Shown: one piece after another, positions 23,849 through 34,537 of the stretch
Position numbering within the stretch: the stretch's first letter is position 1
Layout of the letters: every line of letters begins with the position of its first letter
From: Candidatus Altimarinota bacterium
GTDB lineage: Bacteria > Patescibacteriota > Gracilibacteria > BD1-5 > UBA6164
DNA: 64,000 nt
NCBI GenBank assembly: GCA_020629795.1
Contig: JAHDCR010000001.1
Location: 24,443-88,442 of the forward strand
Direction of reading: 5' to 3'
Notes under the pieces: generated by a model
The model's database searches: none
Told to the model about the DNA's origin: nothing
What the model saw: the letters and a program-made list of their open reading frames with translations, nothing else
Translations under genes and position numbers: made by a program

Positions 23849-25538
23849 TCTTTCAAATTTTATTCAGTAAACTATCAAAATATTTTTTACTCACAGTATC
23901 AATCTCATGTCAGTAAAACTCTAACGAATTATCATTACACCTTCACTTTGTATCTATATCAATGAAGATATTCTTATTTTTTCTCATATTTTCTATATAT
24001 GAAAATGATTTCCCAGAAGCAGCAATAATGTTTTTTACTGCTTGCATAATATCAAATTTAGACCAAGTAATTCATTTTCAAAATATAAGTTCAAAATTAA
24101 TCCTATTCAATCATAATGAGTGTATAAATTCTATATTTTTCGAAATCATAGTAATTTCTTTGGGTGAAAATGCGAGTAACACTATGGTATTATCATGTTG
24201 TAAATATTTTTTATATTTTTGAATTTTTTGCAACACAAGTCCGGAACTATTATCCCTCATATAATCGTTTGTTTCTATTGTACCATTCAACGATATATGT
24301 ATTTCAAAATCATTTTTAGATAAAAAATCAATTATATCATCATCAACAAGCATAAAATTTGTTGCGATCTTTAAATATATATTTTTATGATGATTTTCAT
24401 TTTTTTGATGTATATATCCTACTATTTTTATAAGTAATTTTTTTTCCAAAAGTGGTTCTCATCAAAAAAATGAAAAAGTAATATTGTCTCCTGCTCGTTC
24501 TAAATAAAAATCTACAATATTTTTTGCCTCTGTAAATGAAAGGGTTTCATTTTTAAAATCTACATAACAATAACCACAACGTATATTACATTGTCTAGTT
24601 AGATTGAATCGAACTTCATTAATATCTGGGTTTAGAAAATTAATTTGATTCTTATTAATATATTTATGAAATTTTAAAAATGTTGAATTTAGTTTTTTAT
24701 ATGAAAGAGTTTTTTCTTCTAAATTATCCTTATTATCTAAATACCATCCCACAGGACACACATAAAACCATCTATTTGGATCTTGTTTATAACCTATAGC
24801 ATCTTGAAAATAATCATAGACTCGTTTATAATTAAAATTTTCATACTCTTCTAATGAGCGAAACCTATTACACAGTTTACGGTCTCAAGTCTTGTTATAA
24901 ATATGTTTTTCACATCCATAATCCATTACTTTCAGATAATTTTTTGCGATTCCTCAAATTGAAATATTGTGTCGCAAAATAAAATCTGAAAAATATTTTA
25001 AAATTTTCTCTAAAGCAATTAGGTCTGCTTGATTCCAAGTTGCATATATCTCTGGAGCAAAACAAAAATTTGTAAAACCATACCTTGAAAATTCTAAAAA
25101 TTTTGCTATAGACTGTTTAAAATCTTTCGGGTCAAAAATTATATACAAGGAAATATTATTCTTTAACTCAAGCAATATATCAATTTTTCTTCTGATTTGA
25201 ATAAGAGATCACTCATGCAAAGATATAAGTACTTCTATGTTTGAATAAGAGTTTATAAATGTTATTTTTTCATCATTTAGTAAAATACCATTAGTTATAA
25301 TGGTAAAATTTATATCCGTTTTCTTCAAGCTAACACTTTTGATGATGTCTTTTATATCATTCCATTTCACAAGTGGTTCACCTCATAAAAATTTAATCGC
25401 ATCATAGGATAATAAATCTATTCGCTGAGAAAATTCTGTAGCATTAAAATGTGCGTCCTCTTTTTTTACAACATCAACATAACAATATTCACAATTTAAA
25501 TTGCAAATATCTGTTATATATAAATCTAAGATTTTCAT
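23838..25538 (-). CDS. Tandem double radical-SAM protein
   Basis: 566 residues with two radical-SAM domains in one chain. Domain 1 has C12-x3-C16-x2-C19 (DICNLNCEYCYVDV) and LGGEPLVKW. Domain 2 has C317-x3-C321-x2-C324 (RQCNIRCGYCYVDF) and FFGGEPLLEKK. Between them are extra cysteines (CEKHIYNK, LCNRF, VCPVGW) that resemble a SPASM-like auxiliary cluster site. GGEP in both copies uses TGA for a glycine. The likely role is radical modification of the cluster's precursor. The start ATG overlaps the stop of the upstream oxygenase (TAATG). Confidence 0.85.
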
Positions 25539-26212
25539 TAGTTTTTCTTCATTATTGTTGATTGTATAGATAGACGAAGAGCATTCGTAGTTAACTTACT
25601 CACTCTGTGATATGCATCAGGAGAAGCTAAAATAAGTACTAGAGTATTTTTTTTGTATGGGATAGTCTTATAGCTTGAAATATGACCTGTTTGTCACTTG
25701 TTTCACAAGTCTAAATTTCATCCTTGAGTCTCATCCCAATCTCAACTATATCATCCTAAATAGTACGTAAACGCTCATAGAGATCATTCTGAAATCGGAC
25801 CATCTACATGCCAATCAAAAAAATCTCATTTTTCATATATTTGAGCAATTGCTCAGCAAAAATCATCTTTTCATAAAATTGAATTAATTTCTCACCTATC
25901 TACATAGAATTCTTGTCTCACACTTTTTCACGTAAAAATAGATAAGTATTTTTCAAAAACGGGGCTTTCAAAAAAATTAAATATTTTTCCGAGAGCTTTT
26001 CATTCTAATACTACAGTTTTATTATTTCTATGATGAGAGGAGTGAATATCTACTTTTGTATAGTTTTGATTTTGAATTTCCTTTTCTACCTGTAGATATA
26101 AATCTGAATCAATAAAATTTTCCCAGATAAAATATTGAATTCAATTATTATTATTAGAATCTTGAATCTTTTTTAAAATATGAGATGAATCTAAGTGAGA
26201 TTTTGAAATCAT
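25538..26212 (-). CDS. 2OG-Fe(II) oxygenase (prolyl-hydroxylase-like), second copy
   Basis: 224 residues. The triad is H135 and D137 in FDWHVDGPI and H202 in AYHRVSKL, with R213 in ALRLSIQ. TYYLGGYSGDWDETQGGNLDLG matches the same fold as the other copy in this cluster, but overall similarity is low, so the two probably have different substrates or sites. It is the gene immediately before the tandem radical-SAM gene, with TAATG coupling. TGA codons are dense (more than 15). Confidence 0.83.
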
Positions 26213-26267
26213 AACTAGGCATAAAATTTAAATACATCTATTATACTCAAATAAAAGAGCATACAAG

Positions 26268-26957
26268 TTATATAAAATATATTTCCTGCTTATCTCACTC
26301 ACAACAATAATATGTGATTTTATTTTGAAATACATACTCTGATTTATAACTGTGTTGCTCTATTTCAATAGATCTAAGTATTTCAGGATAGAGAGTACTG
26401 ATATTTATTGGAGTATTGAAGCGAAAAAATATTTTATTTCTCTCTCATGACTTAAGTACTCCGACTTCTTTAATATTTCATTTTTCAATCTTATCAGGAA
26501 GGTTTTTAAAATATACTTTATTCAAATGCACTAGTTCATAGACTTTTAAAGTTATAGATTCATTGTAGATATCGAATCAGATACAATCAAATTTTAAAAA
26601 ATCTTGATTTAAATAATATTTTTGAATATTTAGTATTTTTTTAACTTGAGTTAAGATTTTTAAAGATTGTTTAAAAGAGAGATCATAGAGAGAAATATAA
26701 AATTTCACTCTTCAAGTCTCTATATCCTCTCAAAAATGAAAAGTTGTAACATCTAGTTCAGATATTGAAAAAATTTTTTGTATATTTTTAGTTATAGATT
26801 CATGAAAATTATAACTCATTAATTGTTCATAAATTTTATTTTTATATAACACTTTATCTCAAAAAGATCGATATAGTATCTTAGTAGTACATCATATACC
26901 AAGAACATAAGTCGATTCCAAATTGGTACTTCAGGCTAATTTTTTACAAAGTTTCAT
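26268..26957 (-). CDS. Unrecognised protein of the Hxs-like locus
   Basis: 229 residues, no confident family. The sequence shows four similar segments of the form hydrophobic-G-x-D/x...K-x-Y/F: YVLGIGCTTKILY, HFGEDIETGRVKFYIS, CIGFDIYNESITLKVYE and EVGVLKSGERNKIFFRF. Such periodicity resembles the repeated alpha-beta-beta-alpha units of ABBA-type prenyltransferases, some of which act on RiPPs, but I see no diagnostic residues. It overlaps the TPR gene by 14 nt and so is translated from the same operon. Function left open. Confidence 0.6.
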
Positions 26958-28029
26958 GAGAATCTTTTTTATTTGAAATATATTTAATTTTCTTTAAATA
27001 TCGCTTGACCATATAATTTTCCTTATTTAGATTTTTACTTTTTTCCAAAAAGTCTTTTGCTAATGATATGTTTCATAAGAAATAATAACACATTCATATT
27101 TTGTATATCAGGTATGCATTCTCATTTTCAGTAGTATATCACTTGTAATAATACAACAAAGCAGACTGATAATCTTTTCGTTTGTAATAAATGTTTCATA
27201 TACCATTATTTGCATAACTATCATCTTTTCTTAATTGGAGCGATTGAAGAAAATATTTAAATGATTCATCGTATCTTCAGCTTTTAAATAAAACATTTGC
27301 TATACCGTTATAAGTACAGTAATCATTTGGTATATTTTTTATACTTTTTAAATAAAAATTAAGTGAAATAGTATACTCTTCAAGTTCATAAAATATATTT
27401 CACAGGCAAGTAAAGTCATTGCTCCACTCATTTTTCGATATAAAATGTTGCCTAAAGAAACGTATATTTATACAACTATTAGAATCTCGCTTAATACATT
27501 TTACTATTCAATAATATGCATAAACAAAATCATACTCTAATGCTTGTATAAAGTATGAATAAGCATCTGATATATCTCACTTTTTATAATAAATCATTCA
27601 TATATAGTAGTGGAGTATTCCACTATTTGGATAATTTTTCAAGCTCTCTATATAAATTTTTAAGGCTTTCGTATAGTTTCCAAATATATCCACATGCACC
27701 TGACATTCGAGATTACACAAGTATTCAGAATTATATTTATAATTTATTCTTAATTTTTCAATATCTTCTAAAAGAGTATAAGTATTCCCTTGTGAGAAAT
27801 CTATAAGTAGCTGTATCTCTTTTAATCGGGGACTCTCAATATTTAGAGCTTTTACCTTTGTGATAACTTTCAATGAATCTGAGAATCTCCCCCTTTGAAA
27901 CAAAGAAAAAGATAGCATATATGCTATATCCTCATTAATTTCTGGATTTCATATATAGTCATGAATTAGCTTTATGAGTTGCTCATACTCTCACTTTTCA
28001 AATAAATTATGTACATCTTTATCAATCAT
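26944..28029 (-). CDS. TPR-repeat protein
   Basis: 361 residues made almost wholly of tetratricopeptide-like helix pairs, for example AYMLSFSLFQRGRFSDSLKV, YTKALKIYIESLKNYPNSG and GISYSLFQ-like units later (YDESFKYFLQSLQLRKDDS, DYQSALLYYYKGYTTE). TPR proteins serve as protein- or peptide-binding scaffolds, so here it may hold the precursor or assemble the modifying enzymes. It lies between the asparagine-synthetase-like gene (3-bp gap) and the unrecognised gene (14-nt overlap). Confidence 0.8.
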
Positions 28030-28032
28030 GAG

Positions 28033-29463
28033 TTATATCATATGTTTTTTAAATTCACTCAAAAGTATATTCTTATTATTTGCTAATTTTGAGTCATACA
28101 AGTTTTCAAATTTTATACCTAGATCATATCAGTATTCTCAAGAAACTATTTTAATTCATTTTTCAAATAAAAATTCTTCTGCTTGCTTCCTATAATTTTT
28201 ATCTTTAAAAAATCTGAGTAATTCATAATCGGTAAATGGCAATCTCCTTTCAATACCGCTACGAAGAGATAGTTTATCGATAATTTGCAAGTTATAGTCA
28301 AACATTTCTTTATTTAAAAATTCTTGGCTGATATTGATTACTTCGACTAAATTTTTTTCATAAAAATACTTATAACGTGCAAGGATTGATTTATATGGAT
28401 AGTGATTATTTCAAAGAATGAGTTCTTCTTTTCCATCTCATCAAAACTCTACCTTTATATCTGAGTATTCAGGAAAACTCTTTTTTAAAATTTTATTTAG
28501 ATCAGGTATGTTAACTATACCTTCGTGCGTATACAAATCTTGAGCAGATTGTGTAAACACATAGTCATTCATGTTAATTACTAGGTGTTTTATATTATGC
28601 TTTCTGGCATTTTCACTGGCTATGTTAATATCTTGTGTATTTTTGTCAGTTAAAAAACTGTATGCAATTATCTCTCAACTAAAGTGCTTTTTTAAAAAAT
28701 AAAGAATAAGATTAGAGTCTGGTCACCCGGATAGCCCTAAGAAAATTCGTTTTTGAAAATGAGGAATTCTTCGTATTACACTTTTTTCAAGTGTCTCTAT
28801 AAAATTAGACTGTATATCCCTATATTTATAAGGAGAAAAGTCAGCTATTGAGACCTTATTGTCTTTAAATTCTAAATATGTTCACGGCCTTAATATAAAT
28901 ATATCTTGCAGTATAGTTTGCGGGCTTATTCAAAACTGGAATATCATATGATGAATCATTGATGTTTTTGAGCATACAGGAGCATTTAAAATAAGCGACT
29001 TAATTTCTGAAGCATAAAACAATTCTCATTTATAAATTCTATAATAAACATTATTAACTCCCCATCTATCACGAAATAGTAGTAATTTCTTTTCCTGAAT
29101 GTCATAAATACTTATTGCAAACTCTCAGTTCAAAATATTTACAAAGTCAGCTCACATTTTTTTATATGCTAAAGCTATTATTTGCAGTTCTGTATATATC
29201 TGCTCATGAGAGTCTATAGATAATTGTTGAAGTATATCACTTTTATTATATATTTCTCAAACCAATCAAACTATGATTGTATCTCAAATAAAAGGTTGAG
29301 AAGTATTTTTATCAAGGTCAGATATTTTTAGATGAGCGTGATAAAAAGAATAATTATCAGCAACATAATAATTCTCATCATCAATAGCTCTTTTCTTTAA
29401 AGTAGAAGCTATTTTTTCGATAAGTTTTCTGTTTCAATATGTAAAACCAGCAAATCAACACAT
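28033..29463 (-). CDS. Asparagine synthetase (glutamine-hydrolysing)-like enzyme
   Basis: 476 residues, shorter than housekeeping AsnB (over 500). The N-terminal glutaminase domain starts with the catalytic cysteine (MCGFAGFTYG, C2) and includes RDRWGVN and RPGTYLEF. The synthetase domain has the ATP PP-loop SGGPDS (245-250), followed by EFGGDGKEELILG and IERRLPFTDYELL. In RiPP clusters this family activates carboxylates for macrolactam formation or amidation. Because it sits inside the radical-SAM and oxygenase operon, a role on the peptide is plausible. A plain asparagine supply role cannot be excluded. Confidence 0.85.
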
Positions 29464-29465
29464 TA

Positions 29466-30314
29466 TTATATACTCTTAAAATTATAGCTATTCACATTAC
29501 AAGCATTACAAATTTGTTGCTGTCTTTTTCATTTTTGTGATTCAATAAATTTATCCATATATATATGAAATTTTTCGAAATCTTTATATATTTCTGAGTT
29601 TTTTTGAAAGATATTACTTATAATTATATTTCAAAAACCACATGGAGGCTCATGGAGACGAATATCTCATTTTCATGTAGTTACTTCAAAATAAGAAGGA
29701 AAAAATATAGAGTTATCTATGCTTATCTTATCTTGTGTAAGTCTATATCATTTATGAATAATGCAACCTAATCGATTTAATCTTCATCATCATAAATGCT
29801 TTAATATACGTACTTTTACCGTTCATAGAACATAGTCAATTGGGGAAATTTTCTGAAAACCCAATGCAATAAGCTTAGATATCATATATTCTAAGAGATT
29901 ATGATTTTTATCATCCTTAACCCAGAACATATATTCAATATTATATCACATAAACTGCGGTAAACTCCTAAACATAGTAATCATGCTGCGTTTATCAAGA
30001 TTCATTTGATATAAGAGCTCTACTCGTTTATTATTTTTTAAGAAACGAATATTTTCGTTAACGTTTTTTAAAGAACTATGAAATACTAATTTTAATTCAT
30101 GTACTTGGGTTATTGATATAATTTTTCTTATAAATCTCTCATCTAATAAAAAAAAGTCATAGTTAGAAAGAAAAAACTTTTTTCATAAAAATCATATTTC
30201 ACAGCATCTTAAAATGTTTTTGAAAATTTCTGATTCATTATGAGAAATATTCTCTTTCTTAAAAATATTACAACCAGAACAATTTGAAACACATCAAGAA
30301 GATAGTGGTATCAT
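29466..30314 (-). CDS. Divergent radical-SAM-type protein
   Basis: 282 residues. C8-x3-C12-x2-C15 (GCVSNCSGCNIF) has exact radical-SAM spacing, but at the extreme N-terminus with no preceding strand. The C-terminus has CNACN, a possible auxiliary cluster ligand. The rest (LYQMNLDKRSMITMF, GFQKISPIDYVLG, LHEPPCGFGN) is poorly conserved and lacks a clear GGE motif. It may be a degenerate or specialised maturase. First gene of the minus-strand block that runs to 23141, with its stop overlapping the spacer before the asparagine-synthetase-like gene (2 bp). Confidence 0.6.
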
Positions 30315-30487
30315 AACGGAATATAACCCTTTAATCATTTAGTAGTTTGATTAAATAATTCTGTAATTAATTGTAATTAAAAAAGCCAATAACTCAAATA
30401 TTGTTCTTATTGCTAATCAACAAAAAGAATTAGAGTTTTAGGACATATTATATAAAATACTATTATGTATTTATTGAATATAAATTG

Positions 30488-31624
30488 ATGTCTATAACTA
30501 TAAATCCTTTCAAATGATTCGATAAACAAATATATTTTGTGAAAATTATCATGTGAGAGGCTTGTCCTCTGAGGTGTGATTATTGTTTTGTAGATAAAGA
30601 AAATTGAAGAGTGATTTCAGAAGAACACCTCATGAAACTAATAGACTTATTATTGTACTCACCTGGTCACAATAAGCTTTTACATCTATTATGATGAGAG
30701 CCATTACTTTGTTTTGATCTCATAATAAAGGCTGTTATATATGCTAGAAAGCTAGAAAAGAAATTATGAAAACAGCTCGATATTTCTTTTTGTACGAGTT
30801 GAATTCTGTTTAATCAAACAAAATTAGATATTATTCGAGACCATGATATATATCTCGCTTGGAGTATAGATGGTTCAAAAGAAATTCATGATAGAAATAG
30901 AAAACTTGCAAATTGAAAATGAAGTTATGATCTTATACTCAAAAATAAAGAAATAGTACAAAAAACTATTAAAAATACTCATCTATGAATAGCCATCACT
31001 GTAGACACAAACACTATCAAAGATTTATATAACTCCTATATACATCTTGTTGAAAATGAAGGTTTTGAATGTACTATAAACGTTGCTCCTGTTGATGGTA
31101 AAATATGGCCGATAGAATTACAGAAACTTTTTATAACCGAGCTAGAAAAAATTCATAGCTATATTTTTAATAAAATTTCAGAATGAAAATTCTACTATCT
31201 CAACTCTATGAATAAGGAATTTAGATTTAACATGCTATCAGCGTTTAGAAAAAAAACCGGTAGATGTTTATGGTTTTATACAGAAGCATTTACAAACGGT
31301 GATATACTCTTCAACCCATTTGTAAATCGAGAAGAAGACTATAACAAATATGTTGTTGCTAATATTGGTGATACAGATTTTATTGAAAAAGTTGATCAAT
31401 ATATTGGATGTACTTATTGAGAAGATCAACAAAAATGTCACGATTGTAAAAATGACTATTTTTCTAATATGAAAAATACTCTTCAAGATGTGCAACTAAA
31501 TAATCTTTTAAAATATAGAGACCGAGTATCCATATTATACGCTAATAAAATAAGATTTGAAGCAAAAAATAACGAGCTGTATAAAAACTATATGCAGCTC
31601 GCAAAGGATCATATGTATGTATAA
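30488..31624 (+). CDS. Radical-SAM maturase with SPASM-like C-terminus
   Basis: 378 residues. The 4Fe-4S motif is C26-x3-C30-x2-C33 (EACPLRCDYCFVD). LLGGEPLLCFD follows, with one TGA-coded glycine, and WSIDGSKEIHD is the SAM-contact strand. C-terminal cysteines (RCLWF, IGCTYGEDQQKCHDC) resemble the SPASM auxiliary-cluster pattern. This is the only plus-strand enzyme within the locus and it ends 2 bp before the convergent stop of the membrane-anchored protein. It may occupy the place of HxsC, the second radical-SAM maturase of known Hxs systems, but I cannot assign it firmly. Confidence 0.82.
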
Positions 31625-31626
31625 TA

Positions 31627-32403
31627 TTATTGTGAGGTTGAAGCAAGATATGAATTACACATAGCCCTATCATATTCTCAAAAGAGTACACTACAATAAT
31701 TATTATTTTTTGTAGCTCTATAATGAATAACATAATTATAACATTCTTGACGAGTAAGCTCATCAACTCATGAAATCTCCCCCTCATCACAATGTTTTTT
31801 TGCTTCTTCTAGACTATCAGCAGTTAGAGCTATATGAATTGGCCCATGTCCTAAATTAAGGCTAAATGGGTTTGTTCAGCTAGAAATAATTTCATACTGA
31901 GACGCTATAGTCTCCATGAACGGTTCGCGTAGTTCTTCTCATTCTAAGTTGTCTCCTCAAATATCTTTTAAATCTTGGATATATTTTGGATTATTCTCTT
32001 CAAGGACTTTATTAAAAATAAAGTTATAAAATTTTAGATAATTTTCTCTATCTTTATTTTTTGCAGCATAAATAACAAATAATAATGCTGGGTACTTTTG
32101 AGTGAATTTTTTATAATCTTCATAACTTTCAAGAGCATCAAATTCATTATAAAAATTTTCGTAAACTTTTTCGTTTTGATTCTTATCTACAAGATGATAT
32201 GAATCATAGATATGAGCATCCAGTTCTAATGCGTCTTCTAAAGTTAAGTTTTTTTCCTCTATAAAAGTAACTTCAGATCCTGAAGCAGAATCTATAATAT
32301 TTTCCGGACTAACTCAAGGTGATATCACTTCCCTATAATATAGAACACCAGCTAATATTAAGTTTGTTATCAGTAAAAACAGAATAATATGTATTTTATT
32401 CAT
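31627..32403 (-). CDS. Membrane-anchored extracytoplasmic protein of the Hxs locus
   Basis: 258 residues. One N-terminal hydrophobic helix (MNKIHIILFLLITNLILAG) acts as a signal anchor. A mostly helical acidic domain follows, with HGPIHIALTADSLEEAKKHC and several Cys towards the C-terminus. No family recognised. It lies 21 bp after the precursor gene and is probably on the hxsD-hxsB-precursor transcript. It could be an immunity, export or binding factor for the matured peptide; that is inference only. Confidence 0.65.
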
Positions 32404-32424
32404 AGAATTTGATTAAAAAGAAAA

Positions 32425-32817
32425 TTAACACCAACCTCAACTTCCATGATTTCAATGGCTATTATGACTTGAATGACTTGTTCCGGTAAATTCTGCTTGA
32501 TTGAGGTGTGACATCCCCGTTCTTCAACTATAATTTCAACCGTTAGGTGTTCCACTATAATGACCATTTATAATACCACTTGCATGTGAAGTCCTCGTAC
32601 CACTTATTGCGCTTCAACCTTGATAGCCATTTGCATGAGCTTGTGAGTATGGAGTATTAGTACTGGAATGACCAGCAATTACATCCTCAATACCAGCAAA
32701 AAGTGCAACTCAAGCACTGAGTCAAATTGCATCTTTTTTTGTAATATTCCCACTTTCATCCGTGAGGAAATTTTTCAAAGATTTTTTAAGCTTTGGGAAT
32801 TTCTTATTAATTGTCAT
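32425..32817 (-). CDS. hxsA: Candidate His-Xaa-Ser RiPP precursor (HxsA-like)
   Basis: 130 residues. The N-terminal 45 or so are leader-like: basic (MTINKKFPKLKKSLKNFL), then DESGNITKKDA and a hydrophobic stretch (GLSAGVALFAG). The C-terminal 80 residues are rich in Gly, Ser, Asn and His. All nine histidines (50, 61, 78, 86, 104, 115, 118, 121, 124) are followed by x-Ser or x-Asn: HSS, HAN, HAS, HYS, HLN, HSS, HNS, HGN, HGS. The chain ends GGWC. It directly follows hxsB. At least seven glycines are TGA-coded, so the core can only be made by a UGA-to-Gly cell. Known HxsA proteins have His-Xaa-Ser repeats; this one is shorter and uses Asn as well. Confidence 0.82.
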
Positions 32818-32898
32818 AGTAGTAATTATGAGTATGTATACAAGTATAAAAAGATTTGAGAAAAAGCAAAAAAGCCATATTTACAAGAAGCTATATTG

Positions 32899-34344
32899 TT
32901 ATCTCCCTATCCAAGACATTAAAATTTTAGCATCATCAGGGTTTTGGAGTTTTTCAAAAATAGTATCGAGTATAGCAATTTGAAGTTTCATTTTATCATC
33001 CTTTACGAGAGGAACATACAGACTCCCACTCATTTTATAGTTATGAATTATATCAACTCATAAATACGGTTTATAAACATGGTCATTATAGCCTGGTAAA
33101 CCATCCAAGGTACTTGCCTGAACTGCTATTTTTAAAATTTCACTATTCATCATATTTTTATAGGTTTCAGATCAAGATTGTGTTACTTCTGCCATAAAAA
33201 AAGTATCATCTCACATTCTACCAAGCATCCTAGATTCATCACTTGCATAAATTTTTCCATCAAAATTATATGCTACTCATCAAATAGCTATACCACTAGG
33301 ACTCCTAATATCCATAAAAGAAGGGTCCATAGCATTGAATATTTTTTGCAGATATATCGAAGTTATATTTTCTTTAAATGGTGTTCATTTTTTATTTAGT
33401 TCTAAAATATAATCCAAAGATTCCTTATAAAAATTTTCCCAGTCATCAGGATCATAAGCCAAAGTTTCCATATCACTCGCAGCAAAACCGTATGGATTCA
33501 ACCATCTTAAAAATATCCCATCAAGTCACAGATTGATGTAACTATCTATTATTTCTTTGTATCTTGGTAATGTCTGCTTAGTAACCGTTAATAAAGCTCA
33601 TATTTTTCATAATCATCTTTTTTGTTTTTCTTCATCAACTCTCTTTAACCAATAGGTCACTGTATCAAAACTATCACCTTGGAAACCAGTTCTGTTAGCA
33701 TTATGCGATATTTTATCTCCATCTAAACTACTACAAATATCTACATTATTATCAAACAGCCACTTCAATTTTTCTTCCGTCATTAAAGTGAGATTTGAAA
33801 CTAGTGAAAATCTTAAATCTTTTTGTAAATGCATAGCTCTACTTGAAGCATATTCAACAATATACTGGACTACTTCATAATTTACTAAAGCCTCTCCTCA
33901 CTGAAACTCAATTGTAAGACTTGGAGAATTTGTATACATGATAGCATCCACTACTTTTTTTGCTGTTTCCTTTGTCATATCAAATTCCTTCGCTGTCATT
34001 GGTGCCACTGCAGCGTGGCAATATCTGCATTTGTGATTACAACGGAGTGTTACTACAATCATATGAAGAGTAGGGCCTACTCAAACAAAGTGATTTTTCT
34101 GAGCTACACTTCATGTCATTTTTTCAAGATAGTTTGATTTTTTAATAAATCCCTTTGAAATGAGTTCATTATAAGAATCTAGCTCAGTATGATTTCCGGA
34201 AATAAAATTATGAAAATCACTCATACTTAAAAAATGAAATTTTCAAGCATCATTTGTGATTAGGTATTTTTCTGCATTAAATTTCTTAAAACGAAAATAT
34301 CATAAATCAGAATGTGGTGTAATTTTAGTAGTATCTATATGCAT
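32899..34344 (-). CDS. hxsB: His-Xaa-Ser system radical-SAM maturase HxsB
   Basis: 481 residues. The N-terminal region FRFKKFNAEKYLITNDAGKF is typical of HxsB. It is followed by GPTLHMIVVTLRCNHKCRYC with the cluster cysteines C102, C106 and C109. EFQGGEALVNYE (one Gly is TGA) and CSSLDGDKISHNANR are the SAM and substrate strands. The C-terminus ends with a long helical part rather than the rich SPASM cysteine set. HxsB installs modifications in His-Xaa-Ser repeat peptides; the chemistry is not known to me for this exact member. It lies 3 bp after the small gene and about 80 bp before the precursor. Confidence 0.88.
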
Positions 34345-34347
34345 AAA

Positions 34348-34533
34348 TTAAAGTGAAAGAACGTAATTCATAAACTCCCCGAACACTTCTTGAATCTCCT
34401 CCTCAGATCCTCATGAGATGGATAATAATTCAGAATTATATGTAATATCTGAAACATCAGAAAAGTCAGCTATTGCTTGCTGTATTTTGGCTAGTTGATA
34501 TATCTGTGATGATACTTTAAATTCTAGTGTCAT
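34348..34533 (-). CDS. Small protein between hxsD and hxsB
   Basis: 61 residues, family not recognised. It reads as helix, then strands (DITYNSELLSISGGS), then helix (EEIQEVFGEFMNYVLSL). The ending EFMNYVL recalls the GEFSDELLDVYLR stretch of the adjacent HxsD, so it may be a short HxsD-like paralogue or a leader-binding partner. The 4-bp and 3-bp gaps to its neighbours show that it belongs to the operon. Confidence 0.6.
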
Positions 34534-34537
34534 AGTT

